This document shows positions 25,270 to 32,393 of a stretch of 64,000 nt of DNA, in pieces (position 1 is the first letter of the stretch; each line of letters starts with the position of its first letter). The notes beneath the pieces were generated by a model, which saw only the letters and a list, made by a program, of their open reading frames with translations, was not told where the DNA came from and did not search any database. The position numbers and the translations under genes were made by a program. Source of the DNA: Candidatus Bathyarchaeota archaeon (lineage in GTDB: Archaea > Thermoproteota > Bathyarchaeia > Bathyarchaeales > Bathycorpusculaceae); contig JAOZHY010000033.1 of NCBI GenBank assembly GCA_026014595.1, forward strand, positions 1-64,000, in the 5' to 3' direction.

Positions 25270-26172
25270 ATGACGTTCAAGGTTCTTGTCTGCGACAAAA
25301 TCGCCGACGAAGGCATAAAACTTCTAGAAGAAAAAGGCTACACAGTCACGAAAGCCTGGGACAAGCCTAAAACTGAACTCCCGAAACTGGTAAGCGAATA
25401 CGACGCAATTATTGTGCGGTCAGCCACCAAAGTCAACGAAGACCTAATCAACAAAGCGCCAAAACTCCGCGTTATCGGTCGCGCAGGCGAAGGCCTAGAC
25501 AACATCGACACAGCAAAGGCAAGGGAAAGGGGCATCGCAGTGGTAAACACGCCCCACGTGTCTTACATGAGCGTTGCTGAACTAACGATTGGGCAACTAT
25601 TGGCGCTCGCCAGAGGCATTGTTGAAGGCACAAATTCGCTTCGCGAGGGCAAATGGAAAAAAGAAGAACTCATGGGCGTAGAAGTCAACGGAAAAACCCT
25701 CGGCATAGTAGGCTGCGGCTACATAGGCAGAACGGTTGAAAGAATCGCCGCGGCTTTAGGCATGCGTGTCCTCGGAGTGGAAGAATGCGTTTTCGACCGC
25801 TTCATACCACTGCACGAGATGCTGCCCGAAGCAGACTTCATCACCATCCACGTCCCCCTCACGCCAAGCACCCGACACATGATTTCAACAAAAGAGTTCA
25901 ACATGATGAAAGACGGCGTGATGATAATCGACTGCTCCCGAGGCGGCATAGTTGACCAAGAAGCACTTTACCAAGCCCTCGTCTCGGGCAAGGTCAAAGC
26001 GGCAGCAATAGATGTCTTCGAAGAGGAACCTCCAAAAAACAGCAAACTGCTCACACTTAAGAACGTGATTGCCACGCCCCACATAGGCGCCCAAACCCAC
26101 GAAGCCCAACTTAAGGCAAGCATGCAAATAGCCAAAAAAATAATCGAAGTACTGGAAAAACCCGCGAGCTGA
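25270..26172 (+). CDS. serA: D-3-phosphoglycerate dehydrogenase-like (SerA) without ACT domain
   Basis: A 300-residue D-2-hydroxyacid dehydrogenase. The GCGYIGRTVE loop binds NAD. Catalytic residues are visible in GRAGEGLDNID, CSRGGIVDQEAL (Arg), VFEEEPP (Glu) and TPHIGAQT (His). It lacks the C-terminal serine-sensing ACT domain, so feedback control by serine is not expected. Oddities are GEGLDNID in place of the usual GVGVDNID, and an acidic VEEC where D normally follows the second strand. The start directly abuts the aminotransferase stop. It probably oxidises 3-phosphoglycerate for serine, though a related hydroxyacid is possible. Confidence 0.88.
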   Translation: MTFKVLVCDKIADEGIKLLEEKGYTVTKAWDKPKTELPKLVSEYDAIIVRSATKVNEDLINKAPKLRVIGRAGEGLDNIDTAKARERGIAVVNTPHVSYMSVAELTIGQLLALARGIVEGTNSLREGKWKKEELMGVEVNGKTLGIVGCGYIGRTVERIAAALGMRVLGVEECVFDRFIPLHEMLPEADFITIHVPLTPSTRHMISTKEFNMMKDGVMIIDCSRGGIVDQEALYQALVSGKVKAAAIDVFEEEPPKNSKLLTLKNVIATPHIGAQTHEAQLKASMQIAKKIIEVLEKPAS

Positions 26173-26177
26173 CAGGC

Positions 26178-27455
26178 TTGGTTGACATTAGACCATTCAA
26201 AGCAATACGCTACACTGAAAAAGCCGGCGACCTCAAAAACCTGATAACTCAGCCCTATGACAAAATCGACCCCGAGATGCAGGTTGAATACTACAGGCAG
26301 TCACCGTACAACTACTGCCGACTGATTCTGCCGTTAGAAGAGAACAAGTACGAAGTGGCGCGGCAAAGAATCCAACAGTGGATGAGTGAAGGCGTACTTG
26401 CGAAGGATAAAGAACCAACGGTTTTCGTCTCCAGACAAGAATTCAGTCTGAACGGTGAAACCCTCGTCCGCACAGGACTAATCGCCGCCTTACGACTCTA
26501 CGCATACAGCGAAAACATCGTTTTCCCCCACGAAGTCACGTATGAAGAGCCGAAAGCGGACAGGCTGAACATGCTGCGCACAGTTCAAAAAGACCTTGAA
26601 CCCCTTTTTCTGATTTACTCCGACCCTGAGAACAGAACCATCGCCTTCTTTGCGGATGTCACGATGACTGAACCCGTGGCGGAAGTCGAGGATTCCTTCA
26701 AAGTCAAGCACACGCTTTGGAGGGTGACTGACCCGCAAAAAATACGGCTCGTGCAGGAAGCATTGAAAGATAAGAAACTCGTGATTACAGACGGTCACCA
26801 CAGGTACGAAAGTGCCCTCGCCTACAGAGACGAAATGCGCAGACAGGGAAACTGGTCTGCAGATTCCGCGTTCAATTTCCACATGAGCTACATGGCTCCA
26901 GTTCAAGAAGAAGGACTTGTGGTTTTGCCCACTCACAGGCTCCTGAAAAACTTTAACCTAACAACCACTCATGTGAACGCGCTGAAAAAACTTTTCACCG
27001 TTTCAGAAATCGACGCCACCGTAAAAGGCTTGGAAGATTTCCTTGCAAGCAACAGGAACGAGCATGCATTCTGCGTTTACACCAGAAAGAAAGCCTATGG
27101 CTTGCTTCTGAAGCATGAAAAAAGCGTTTACGAATTCGTGGAAGCCACCTCATCAAAGGAAACAAAGCTCTTTGACGTGGTCATACTACACGACGTAATT
27201 TTCAAAAGCGTACTGAAGGCTGAAGCACTCAAGATGGATGCGGACATTCTTTACGCGCGGTGGACAAGGGAAGCCGTAGAAAAAGTGGACAAGGGCGAAG
27301 CCAGCGTGGCGTTCTTGGTTAACCCGATAAGTTCTAAGGTTGTGTGGCAGATTGCGCAACAGCATGAACGGTTACCTGAAAAATCCACAGATTTCTATCC
27401 GAAGCCGGTTTCTGGGTTAATGATGATGGATATTTCCCCTGAAGAAAAACTCTGA
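26178..27455 (+). CDS. DUF1015-family protein
   Basis: A 425-residue member of DUF1015 (COG4198), beginning VDIRPFKAIRY with QPYDKI and SPYNYCRLILP. The hallmark ITDGHHRYESALAYRDEM is near residue 200, and FNFHMSYMAP follows. The GHHR motif recalls the ParB/Srx fold used by free-serine kinases. Together with the serA and aminotransferase neighbours this suggests a serine-linked activity, but I cannot demonstrate it. The TTG start follows the serA stop by five bases, so the three genes form one operon. Confidence 0.88.
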   Translation: MVDIRPFKAIRYTEKAGDLKNLITQPYDKIDPEMQVEYYRQSPYNYCRLILPLEENKYEVARQRIQQWMSEGVLAKDKEPTVFVSRQEFSLNGETLVRTGLIAALRLYAYSENIVFPHEVTYEEPKADRLNMLRTVQKDLEPLFLIYSDPENRTIAFFADVTMTEPVAEVEDSFKVKHTLWRVTDPQKIRLVQEALKDKKLVITDGHHRYESALAYRDEMRRQGNWSADSAFNFHMSYMAPVQEEGLVVLPTHRLLKNFNLTTTHVNALKKLFTVSEIDATVKGLEDFLASNRNEHAFCVYTRKKAYGLLLKHEKSVYEFVEATSSKETKLFDVVILHDVIFKSVLKAEALKMDADILYARWTREAVEKVDKGEASVAFLVNPISSKVVWQIAQQHERLPEKSTDFYPKPVSGLMMMDISPEEKL

Positions 27456-27590
27456 CCACCCGCCCTTTTTTGGGCCTCGGCGCCTGCAAACCCAATTTTT
27501 AATTTACAGAGCGTTTGCTTCACAGAAACCATTATAAAGACTAACTTAGAAACCAGAATTCCAAACTCATCAAAATTTGGTGTGGTTTGA

Positions 27591-28286
27591 ATGGGTGCGA
27601 GTGAAAGTGTAGTCGTAAAGGAAAGCAGCATAGCGAAGAAGACTGCGGCTGAGTTCATCGGAACCTTGGTTCTGGTGCTGATGGGCTGCGGAAGCGCCGT
27701 GCTCGCTGGAACATACATCGGAAACGTCGGAATCTCTTTCGCCTTTGGACTTGCCCTTCTAGCCATGGTTTACGCCATCGGCGGCGTCTCAGGCTGCCAC
27801 ATAAACCCGGCTGTTTCTGTTTCCATGTTGGCTGCGGGAAAAATAAGCGCAAAACACACCGCCGTCTATATTGTGGCTCAGTGCGTAGGTGCCATCGTCG
27901 GAGCTGCGTTGCTTTACCTGATTGCGATAGGTAATCCAGCGTATGATTTGGCTTTAAACGGCTTAGGACAGAACCAGTACATCACGTTTTCAATGACGTC
28001 GGCTTTCATAGCTGAAGTGGTGTTGACGTTCATTTTTCTGCTGGTGATTCTTGGCTCAACAAGCGAAAGGGTTCCAAAAGGCTTCGCAGGCATATCCATT
28101 GGGCTGAGCTTAGTGCTGATACATCTTGTGTGCATTCCGATTGACGGCACTTCGGTGAATCCGGCGAGAAGTTTGGGACCCGCATTGTTCGTAGGTGGCA
28201 CTGCTTTGAATCAGCTTTGGCTGTTCTGGGTGGCCCCCATAATTGGCGGTCTGCTGGCTGCTGCTGTCTGGCGGTTCCTGCGGTAG
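27591..28286 (+). CDS. Aquaporin / glycerol facilitator (MIP family)
   Basis: A 231-residue channel with six membrane helices and both half-helix motifs: INPAVSVS (about residue 66) and SVNPARSLGPAL (about residue 186). The sequence GTSVNPARS with R is the selectivity filter of MIP channels. The residues around the second NPA look aquaporin-like (water) more than glycerol-like, which is only suggestive. It has its own gap upstream. A GC/T hairpin-like GCCCTTTTTTGGGC (27466-27479) lies before it and may end the serine operon. Confidence 0.93.
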   Translation: MGASESVVVKESSIAKKTAAEFIGTLVLVLMGCGSAVLAGTYIGNVGISFAFGLALLAMVYAIGGVSGCHINPAVSVSMLAAGKISAKHTAVYIVAQCVGAIVGAALLYLIAIGNPAYDLALNGLGQNQYITFSMTSAFIAEVVLTFIFLLVILGSTSERVPKGFAGISIGLSLVLIHLVCIPIDGTSVNPARSLGPALFVGGTALNQLWLFWVAPIIGGLLAAAVWRFLR

Positions 28287-28331
28287 TCGCGGCAAGGTTG
28301 CGCTTTCCAACTTCCTCTTTTTCTATTTACC

Positions 28332-28508
28332 TTACTTCACGAATTTGGTTGCATGCCTCTTGAATCTTTTCTTGCATTGGAGGCTGCAAAAATGGTAGGT
28401 TTCGCCTTCATAGGTAATCTTGAATTTGGCGGTGTTTTCATCAAGAACCATGCCGCAGACCGGATCTCTGAACATTGTGTTTGGTCTTAACCTCATTGAA
28501 GAGTACAT
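28332..28508 (-). CDS. YHS-domain metal-binding protein
   Basis: A small YHS/TRASH-type protein, about 58 residues from ATG 28508 (or shorter from 28475). The core FRDPVCGMVLDEN...YHFCSLQCKKRFKRH contains the CxxM...CSxxCxxxF pattern that binds copper or other metals, typical of P-type ATPase domains and copper chaperones. An open frame extends to 28598 but its first 30 residues look non-native. It is convergent with the aquaporin gene. Confidence 0.72.
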   Translation of the reverse strand: MYSSMRLRPNTMFRDPVCGMVLDENTAKFKITYEGETYHFCSLQCKKRFKRHATKFVK

Positions 28509-28625
28509 CTTCCGCCTATTATGGTTAATGGTTAAGCTGTAGAATGCAACTGCAAACCAGCAGGACTCAAGCCAGAGTGCTATCAATTTCTTATGCACTT
28601 ACCCTTTCGTGCTCTGTGAACAGAC

Positions 28626-28750
28626 CCTCTCCTTCTGCTGATTTTCAACATGGTTTGGCTGTTTTCCGCGCCAATACGGACCCCTACCCTCTATAGGTCT
28701 CTGCAACGAACCGCTAATAGACGCCAAATATGCCGCTTGACAAGAAACGC
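28626..28750 (+). repeat. Dispersed intergenic repeat, copy C
   Basis: The longest copy of the element also seen at 2756-2869 and 14702-14809. It shares CTGCTGATTTTCAACATGG and TTTGGCTGTTTTCCGCGCC with copy B. CCTCTATAGGT, GAACCGCTAATAG and CGCCAAATATGCC correspond to copy A's blocks. CTTGACAAGAAA at the end corresponds to copy B's CTTGTCAAGAAA. It lies in the divergent gap between the YHS gene and the DUF72 gene. Confidence 0.7.
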
Positions 28751-28811
28751 TGGTGCATGGTTTTGAAGCGTGCATTTTTTAGCGTGGAAAACTAATGATA
28801 TACTGGTTGAG

Positions 28812-29510
28812 ATGGATTTCTTCGTGGGCACTTCAGGCTGGTACTACAGTTGGAACGAGGAGCGCAGCTTAGACTGGTTCGTCGCCAACTCGGGCTTGAA
28901 CGCGGTTGAGTTGAACGCGAGTTTCTACAGGTTCCCCTTCCCCAGCATGGTTAAGTCATGGGCAAAGAAGGGCGCTGGGCTAAGGTGGGCTGTTAAGGTT
29001 AACCGCCTCATCACGCACCAATTCAAATTTAGCGAAGGAGCTTATTCAACATGGCAGAAGTTCCGCGACCTCTTCATGCCGTTGGACGCCAACGTGGATT
29101 TCTACCTGTTCCAGCTGCATCCCAGATTAACGCCGGAGTCAGCCGTCGCCATCGAAGAATTTGCAGAGAAAACAGGTCTGCAAAAGAGATTTGCCCTGGA
29201 ACCGCGGAACCAAGAATGGTTCAAGGACGAGTGGGTGCGGTGGGCTAAGAATCTTGGAATCACGTGGGTCAGCGTAGATTCCCCAGACTTCCCCTTGACA
29301 GTGCAGAATACGAACGGGTTGGTTTACGAGCGGATGCACGGCAGAACTGCGTGGTACTCGCACCACTACACCGACGAAGAGTTAGAGGAGGTTGCGGAGA
29401 AAATCCTGAGGGCGAAACCTGAAAAAGCCTACGTGTTCTTCAACAACGACACCGCCATGCTCGTGAACGCTAGGAAAATGCTGGAACTTCTCAGAAACCG
29501 CCGTCACTGA
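28812..29510 (+). CDS. DUF72-family protein
   Basis: A 232-residue TIM-barrel-like DUF72 (COG1801) protein. It starts FFVGTSGWYYSWN, then LNAVELNASFYRFP, WAVKVNRLITH, and ends with YERMHGRTAWYSHHY and KAYVFFNNDT. These match the family closely; DUF72 proteins have conserved acidic and aromatic residues in a putative active site but no settled reaction. ATG 28812 is chosen because homologues begin at this motif; the frame to 28770 adds only a poor leader. Single gene. Confidence 0.9.
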   Translation: MDFFVGTSGWYYSWNEERSLDWFVANSGLNAVELNASFYRFPFPSMVKSWAKKGAGLRWAVKVNRLITHQFKFSEGAYSTWQKFRDLFMPLDANVDFYLFQLHPRLTPESAVAIEEFAEKTGLQKRFALEPRNQEWFKDEWVRWAKNLGITWVSVDSPDFPLTVQNTNGLVYERMHGRTAWYSHHYTDEELEEVAEKILRAKPEKAYVFFNNDTAMLVNARKMLELLRNRRH

Positions 29511-29518
29511 ACGAGTTA

Positions 29519-29615
29519 GTCAAAAATTCTTGACCAGAAAAAGGGCACTGCTGGTTTGTTTTGTCAAGAAATCTTGACGGAAACTTTTTTATCACACGAA
29601 TAGTCCAGTGGACTA
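29519..29615 (+). promoter_or_regulatory. Promoter with three palindromes upstream of the coiled-coil membrane protein
   Basis: Two related 16-bp palindromes, GTCAAAAATTCTTGAC (29519-29534) and GTCAAGAAATCTTGAC (29563-29578), are centred 44 bp apart, four helical turns. The second ends just before a TATA-like CTTTTTTATCAC (29584-29595). A perfect 15-bp palindrome, TAGTCCAGTGGACTA (29601-29615), covers the expected transcription start. The gene starts at 29632. Two different regulators, or a regulator plus an RNA hairpin, could act here. Confidence 0.55.
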
Positions 29616-29631
29616 AAACGGGGGAATATCT

Positions 29632-30270
29632 ATGGACCGAAAACTCATCGTGCTCGCTTCATTGTGCATAGTTTTCATCATTTCCACAGCATCGTCAATC
29701 ATCTATTACAGTTCAATCCTCGGCGACAAGAACCGTCAAATCAGCAGCCTCCAAGAGGAAATTGCGCCCCTAAACGCTCAAGTAGACAGCCTAAACACCA
29801 CTATACAACAACAAAACAAGGAGATAGCTCAAAAAAATGAGGCGCTGGACAGCCTCAACAGCAAGATAATCGAATTAAACAATCAGATAGCTAACTTAAC
29901 CAGCCAGATATCCTCGTTAAACAGTCAAATAAACAGCTTGAACAGGCAGGCAGCCGCCCAGTCAAAGCTCGTCATTGACAGCATCACCGTGACGGACGAA
30001 AGAAGCAGCACTCCGTATAGCCTTCACATAGCGTGCCGCGTAAACAACACTGGAACAGGCATAGCGTACAACGCGTTAATACACACAACAGCTACCAGCG
30101 CTGACGGTATGGTAATTGATGACTATCACCCGTTCGGAGAGATCACAGGCGGAGGATCCTTGCTTCTAGATTTTAAAATAAACTACACTGGCTCTCCAAT
30201 CAGAGGATGGACTGTTTCGCCAATGTGGACAAGTCAGCCACCAACAATTTCAATCGGAACGTTTCCATAG
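29632..30270 (+). CDS. Membrane-anchored extracellular coiled-coil protein
   Basis: A 212-residue protein. One N-terminal membrane helix (about residues 6-26) is followed by a long coiled coil (about 33-112) of leucine/asparagine repeats such as LNSQINSLN and LDSLNSKI. A C-terminal beta-sandwich-like domain (about 115-212) follows, with VNNTGTGIAYNALIHTTA and LLLDFKINYTGSP resembling FxLYD-type extracellular domains. Its function is unknown; it probably sits on the outer face of the membrane. It has an elaborate promoter with three palindromes, implying regulated expression. Confidence 0.75.
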   Translation: MDRKLIVLASLCIVFIISTASSIIYYSSILGDKNRQISSLQEEIAPLNAQVDSLNTTIQQQNKEIAQKNEALDSLNSKIIELNNQIANLTSQISSLNSQINSLNRQAAAQSKLVIDSITVTDERSSTPYSLHIACRVNNTGTGIAYNALIHTTATSADGMVIDDYHPFGEITGGGSLLLDFKINYTGSPIRGWTVSPMWTSQPPTISIGTFP

Positions 30271-30301
30271 ACGAGAATCATTGAAAAGGCTCGCCGACCA
30301 T

Positions 30302-30592
30302 TCACTGTTCCGCCTTCTTGTGCCGACGGTAAAGAATGAAAACGTGTCCCCTAACCTCTACCAACGCGGCGCCAGCATCTTCCGCCGCCTTAACTGCAAT
30401 GGCTTGGGCAGTTACCGTTTGCAATGCGGAGGGCAGGATTCTAATCTTCACCATCTTACTCTTCGATAACTGTTTCTCAATTTCACCTGAAAGCTGAGGC
30501 GTCAACCCCTCCTTACCAATCCAGATGGTGGGCTTCTCGTCTTTCAGCACGTGCCTAACGTGGCGCTTCATCCGAGTGGTTATCTTGCTCAA
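30302..30592 (-). CDS. CRM/YhbY-like RNA-binding protein
   Basis: A 96-residue CRS1-YhbY domain protein. The fold is seen in PTIWIGKEGLT (GxxG-like loop), SGEIEKQLSKSKMVKIRI and VEVRGHVFILYRR. The family binds structured RNA and is linked to ribosome assembly. The start overlaps the RNase P component gene by 38 bases; ATG 30571 is an alternative. The pairing of YhbY with Rnp4 puts both in RNA maturation. Confidence 0.9.
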   Translation of the reverse strand: MSKITTRMKRHVRHVLKDEKPTIWIGKEGLTPQLSGEIEKQLSKSKMVKIRILPSALQTVTAQAIAVKAAEDAGAALVEVRGHVFILYRRHKKAEQ

Positions 30593-30911
30593 TTCCCGCT
30601 TTCTCCTTCTTTTTCCGCAGAGGTATTCGCGTCTGAAAACCGCAGTTGAGACACGTCACAACCACATGAGGCTCCCGTCTCTGCCTAACGCGAACGCGGC
30701 AGTTCTCGCCCTGCACGAGCAGTGAGTTGCAGTTCTTGCAGATTTGGTGCCTGTACTCCATCGGCAAAGGCATCCGCGCCGACATAGCTATTTTCCGCGC
30801 CGTCGCCACGTAACGGCTTGACAAATGCGGGTCTGTGGCGTGGACTTTTTTGGCTTGGCGGAAGAGGATTTGAATGCGTTGTCGGGCTATTTGCTTCGTG
30901 GTGGACTTCAT
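30555..30911 (-). CDS. rnp4: Ribonuclease P protein component 4 (Rpp21)
   Basis: A 118-residue protein. The N-terminal part is helical (QIARQRIQILFRQAKKV, SRYVATARKIAMS). The zinc ribbon has CKNCNSLL and TCLNCGFQTRIP, and the segment RVRVRQRREPHVVV lies between. This matches archaeal Rpp21, which binds RNase P RNA together with Rpp29 and helps 5-prime tRNA maturation. ATG 30911 is preferred; the upstream TTG at 30950 would add 13 residues. The basic tail overlaps the YhbY start. Confidence 0.93.
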   Translation of the reverse strand: MKSTTKQIARQRIQILFRQAKKVHATDPHLSSRYVATARKIAMSARMPLPMEYRHQICKNCNSLLVQGENCRVRVRQRREPHVVVTCLNCGFQTRIPLRKKKEKAGIEQDNHSDEAPR

Positions 30912-31022
30912 TTCTGAGTGCCTTTTAAGTGCGTTTTCACATGCAAACAAGGTAAAATATGAATCTTGACTGATAACGCTTTTGTTTACAGCCGCTGAAA
31001 TGCCGTTTCTGCTCCCATGCCG

Positions 31023-31904
31023 CTATCCAAAAAGCCCTGTGCTTAGGTACTTGAAGCCGTGATCCCCGAAAATGGTCACAATCAACCCCTTATTCAGAAC
31101 CTTCGCTTTCTGAACTGCAACCCACATCGCAGAACCCGAGGAAACGCCTACAAAAAGCCCCTCTTTCAGCAACAGTTCCCGCGCCGTTCTGTAGGCGTCC
31201 TCGTCCTCAACCGTCAGCACCTCATCCAATTCCTCGCCATGGCAGATTTCGGGACAGAACTCCCCGAGGTTAAGCAACCCCTCTTGTCGGCTGTCGAGTC
31301 GAGCGGGATGCACCGCTATTATCTTAACGTCAGGTTTAAGCTGCCTCAGCCTCCTAGAGACGCCCATCACGGTTCCTGAAGTGCCGATGCCCGCCACCAC
31401 ATGCGTCACCTTTCCCTCGGTCTGCTGCCAAATTTCCTCAGCTGTGGTTTCAAAATGAGCCCGCCAATTCATCTCGTTTGCGAACTGATCCGTCAAAAAG
31501 TACCGCGGATCCTTAGCCATCGCCCTCGCCTTCTCAATTGCCTCTGCCTCCGTAGCAGCGCAAACCAGTTCCGCTCCCAACGCCTTGAGGATTTTTCTCC
31601 GCTCCTCAGAGGCACAGTTCGGCATCACGATGGTGCACTTGTAGCCTTTGAGGGCGGCAACCCATGCGAGGCTTATGCCTGTGTTTCCCGAGGTCGCCTC
31701 CAAAATCACCTTGTCAGGCGTTAAAGTGCCTGATGCTTCTGCGGCTTCAATCATCCGCAATGCTATCCTGTCCTTCAGGGAACCCATCGGGTTAAACCCC
31801 TCCAGTTTGGCGTAAATCTCCACTCGGGGATTCGGGTTCATCTTGTTTATCCGAACCATGGGCGTCTGCCCTATCAACTCGAAAACGTGATTAACCTTCC
31901 TCAT
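31023..31904 (-). CDS. Cysteine synthase family enzyme (PLP)
   Basis: A 293-residue beta-family PLP enzyme. It has ELIGQTPMVRIN, KLEGFNPMGSLKDRIA with the Schiff-base lysine, LEATSGNTGISLAW (substrate loop), GIGTSGTVMGVSR (phosphate loop) and GVSSGSAMW near the end. It makes cysteine from O-acetylserine or O-phosphoserine plus sulfide; which donor is used cannot be read. NPMGSLKDR differs from the more common NPGGSVKDR. The start is ATG 31904; the upstream extension to 31967 is poor in family features. Confidence 0.9.
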   Translation of the reverse strand: MRKVNHVFELIGQTPMVRINKMNPNPRVEIYAKLEGFNPMGSLKDRIALRMIEAAEASGTLTPDKVILEATSGNTGISLAWVAALKGYKCTIVMPNCASEERRKILKALGAELVCAATEAEAIEKARAMAKDPRYFLTDQFANEMNWRAHFETTAEEIWQQTEGKVTHVVAGIGTSGTVMGVSRRLRQLKPDVKIIAVHPARLDSRQEGLLNLGEFCPEICHGEELDEVLTVEDEDAYRTARELLLKEGLFVGVSSGSAMWVAVQKAKVLNKGLIVTIFGDHGFKYLSTGLFG

Positions 31905-31982
31905 CCAGTCTTCACAACCGAGAATCATACAACGAAGCAATTTAAGCCTATTCCGCTTCAGGCTCATCTGTCGACATGCGGT

Positions 31983-32240
31983 TCAATATTTCTTCCCCGC
32001 GCTGATTTTCCTCTTTATGTCCTCGATATCCGCCTTTTTGCCGGCTAAAATCCTAAGCCACAATTCAAACTCGTTTCCAGAAATCTCCTTCAAAATGACG
32101 CCGTTCGGGTCGCCAGCAAAATACCGCGGCGGCGCCGTGGGCGATTCGAAGAGTTTCACGTAGAATATGCGGTTTTCAATCGTCAGCCGAGAGGAGCAGC
32201 CCTTCTTTTCGCCTTCAACGTAATCCACGTCGTAAACCAT
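31983..32240 (-). CDS. Uncharacterised small protein
   Basis: An 85-residue protein that I do not recognise. It is mixed alpha/beta: VYDVDYVEGEKKG, FYVKLFESPTAPPRYFAGDP, GNEFELWLRIL, then a basic helix. GGGAAG lies before ATG 32240, so I use this start; a TTG at 32276 would add 12 residues. It precedes the cysteine synthase gene in the same direction, with a gap of 78 bases. No membrane segment or motif is seen. Confidence 0.55.
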   Translation of the reverse strand: MVYDVDYVEGEKKGCSSRLTIENRIFYVKLFESPTAPPRYFAGDPNGVILKEISGNEFELWLRILAGKKADIEDIKRKISAGKKY

Positions 32241-32393
32241 CAGCCATACTTCCCGCAGGTGATTTTCCTCTGGCAAACCACTTAAAGCTTTTTGTAAAAA
32301 AACGCCTAACCGCCAATCGCGTTAAACCATCGAGAAAATCCGCTATCCTTAACTTTCAGAAAACTGCTGTATAGTACGCTAGAGGCGGTTCTG

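Noticed and set aside
28626-28760. Open frame from the ATG inside repeat copy C (MVWLFSAPIRTP...)
   Set aside because: Copy A has a stop right after this ATG and copy B has a shortened middle, so the frame is not kept.
30281-30469. Frame ending GGQDSNLHHLTLR, similar to a common misannotated tRNA-derived ORF
   Set aside because: It is antisense to the YhbY-like gene, and no tRNA lies here.
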